Source: LMUY01 sp964244655 (lineage in GTDB: Bacteria; Pseudomonadota; Alphaproteobacteria; Acetobacterales; Acetobacteraceae). From it: a stretch of DNA of 22,818 nt. The stretch covers positions 1 through 22,818 of the forward strand of contig CAXTJU010000055.1 in the NCBI GenBank assembly GCA_964244655.1. Direction: 5' to 3'. The notes below the pieces were generated by a model that did no database searches, was not told where the DNA came from, and was given only the letters and a program-made list of their open reading frames with translations. Positions 21,644 to 22,818 of this stretch are shown here, piece after piece (within the stretch, counting starts at the first letter, position 1; the number at the start of each line of letters is the position of its first letter). The translations under genes were made by a program, and so were the position numbers.

Positions 21644-22741
21644 ATGACGTTCCGCCTGCCCATGGCCGCCGCGCTGCTCGCGGCGCTTGCCGGCCTGCCA
21701 GCGGCGGCCCAGGAGGGCCAGCCCGCCGCTGCCCGCGAGGCCCCGCCCGCGGCGGCGCGGGACCTCGCGGTCGCCGGCCGCGGCGGCCTGCTGCAGCAGG
21801 CGCTGCGGGACGCCTACTTCACGCCGTTCACCGCCGCCACCGGGCTGACCCTGGACGTGTCCACCTGGCCCGGCGGGCTCGGCGCGCTGCGCAGCCGCAT
21901 CGAGGGCGGCACCAACGAGTGGGACGTGGTCCTGGTGGCGGCGGACGAGCTGCTGGGCGGCTGCGACGACGGGCTGTTCGAGAAGCTGGCCTGGCCGGCG
22001 CTGGGCGGGCGGGACCACTACCAGCCGTTCGCCGTCACGGATTGCGGCGCCGGGGCGGCGGTGAGCAGCCTGGTGCTGGCCTGGGACCGCGACAAGTTCG
22101 CCGCCACGCCCACCTGGGCGGATTTCTGGGACGTGGCGCGCTACCCCGGCAAGCGCGGCCTGCGCCGCACCGCCCGCAGCAACATGGAGATCGCCCTGCT
22201 GGCCGACGGGGTGGCGCCCGGCGACGTGTACCGCACCCTGCGCACCGACGAGGGCGTGGACCGCGCCTTCCGCAAGCTGGACCAGATCAAGCCCTATGTC
22301 GTGTGGTGGACGCCGGAAGCGCGGGCACCGGAGGCGCGGGCGGCGGAGCTGCTGGAGTCGGGCGAGGTGCTGCTGTCGAGCGCGGACAGCAAGTCGGTGG
22401 CGCTGGCCGACCAGGCGGGCAAGCGGCTCGCCCTGCAATGGGCCGGCAGCCTGTTCACCGTGCAGTCCTGGGTGGTGATGCGGGGCAGCCCGCACGGGGC
22501 GGACGCGCTCAAGCTGCTCGCCTTCGCGGGCGACCCGGCGCGCCAGGCCGCCTTTGCCGCCGCCGCGCCGTACGGCCCGACCGCCAAGGGCGCCAACGAG
22601 ATGCTGCCGGCGGAGCTGCAGGCCCTGTCGCCGACCGCGCCGGCCAACCTGGCCAACGCGCTGCAAGGCGACGAGGCGTTCTGGCGGGACAACGAGGACC
22701 GGCTGAGCCAGCGGTTCGAAGCCTGGCTCGCGGCGCATTGA
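21644..22741 (+). CDS. Periplasmic extracellular solute-binding protein (polyamine-type, PotD-like)
   Basis: A 365-residue exported binding protein. The signal peptide is MTFRLPMAAALLAALAGLPA|AAQ with cleavage near residue 23, followed by an Ala/Pro-rich linker (EGQPAAAREAPPAAAR). The mature fold shows LLQQALRDAYFTPFTAATGL, EWDVVLVAADELLGGC, VTDCGAGAAVSSLVLAWDRD, TWADFWDVARYPGKRGLRR, DQIKPYVVWWTPEA and LLSSADSKSVALADQAGKRL, in the order found in spermidine/putrescine-binding proteins (substrate-binding domain, lobe 1 then lobe 2). Mature C107 and C130-region cysteines are the only ones seen (GGCDDG and TDCGAG) and might pair. ATG at 21644 is used; a later ATG at 21662 would shorten the signal. 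The usual permease and ATPase genes are not seen before the window end 77 bases later. Substrate is inferred from family only. Confidence 0.85.
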   Translation: MTFRLPMAAALLAALAGLPAAAQEGQPAAAREAPPAAARDLAVAGRGGLLQQALRDAYFTPFTAATGLTLDVSTWPGGLGALRSRIEGGTNEWDVVLVAADELLGGCDDGLFEKLAWPALGGRDHYQPFAVTDCGAGAAVSSLVLAWDRDKFAATPTWADFWDVARYPGKRGLRRTARSNMEIALLADGVAPGDVYRTLRTDEGVDRAFRKLDQIKPYVVWWTPEARAPEARAAELLESGEVLLSSADSKSVALADQAGKRLALQWAGSLFTVQSWVVMRGSPHGADALKLLAFAGDPARQAAFAAAAPYGPTAKGANEMLPAELQALSPTAPANLANALQGDEAFWRDNEDRLSQRFEAWLAAH

Positions 22742-22818
22742 GCGGCCCGGCCCGCGGCGCGTCGCGCGTCGCCGGGGGCGCCCAGGGGCGCGCGCAGGGG
22801 GCCGCGCAGGTGCAGGCC

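Noticed and set aside
22742..22818. Possible start of another gene at the right edge
   Set aside because: The 77 bases are extremely GC-rich with open frames on both strands but no start, ribosome site or recognisable peptide; nothing can be supported.

Overview
The window is very GC-rich (about 70%). Its gene content fits an alphaproteobacterium, most likely Acetobacteraceae or a related Rhodospirillales lineage. This placement is inferred from base composition, the style of the Tad locus and the REP-like palindrome type; no rRNA or other phylogenetic marker is present. No tRNA, rRNA, CRISPR array, insertion sequence or prophage was seen. I found no clearly new multi-gene system. The most distinctive part is a compact Tad/Flp pilus locus with several departures from the textbook arrangement.

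Left part (1-8855): a partial AI-2E/PerM-type membrane protein leaves the window on the minus strand. It diverges from a single-domain response regulator. After a terminator-like hairpin and an AT-richer leader comes an outer-membrane beta-barrel protein (BBP2-like porin) carrying three close cysteine pairs, followed by a 12-bp perfect hairpin. Next is a tightly packed plus-strand operon encoding a complete tripartite RND pump: adaptor, CzcA-class (HME) inner-membrane pump and NodT-type outer-membrane lipoprotein. The pump keeps the acidic triad of CzcA, so cation or metal export is the best guess, but the substrate is not shown.

Middle part (8871-18766), all minus strand: a NupC nucleoside transporter lies downstream of the Tad operon, separated from it by a 10-bp hairpin. 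Transcribed from right to left, the Tad operon is flp pilin, cpaA/tadV prepilin peptidase, cpaB/rcpC, cpaC/rcpA secretin, a very short cpaD-like lipoprotein, cpaE/tadZ, cpaF/tadA ATPase, tadB, tadC and tadD. Most junctions overlap or are only a few bases apart, which implies one coupled transcription unit. The exception is flp to cpaA, where an 11-bp hairpin probably sets apart the abundant pilin from the machinery. No tadE, tadF or tadG minor pilin gene is in the window. The pilin has Ala where the prepilin cleavage Gly is expected, and the peptidase has GGAD instead of GxGD.

Right part (18898-22818): a VirB1-like lytic transglycosylase lies just upstream of flp in the same direction and could open the peptidoglycan for pilus assembly. 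A pair of facing REP-like palindromes follows. Then comes a minus-strand operon of a DUF883 (ElaB/YqjD-like) membrane protein, a holin-like (DUF1469 type) membrane protein and a 3-hydroxyisobutyryl-CoA hydrolase-like enzyme, the last two overlapping by 4 bases. Diverging from it is a periplasmic solute-binding protein of the polyamine-binding (PotD-like) type, with no ABC partners before the window ends.
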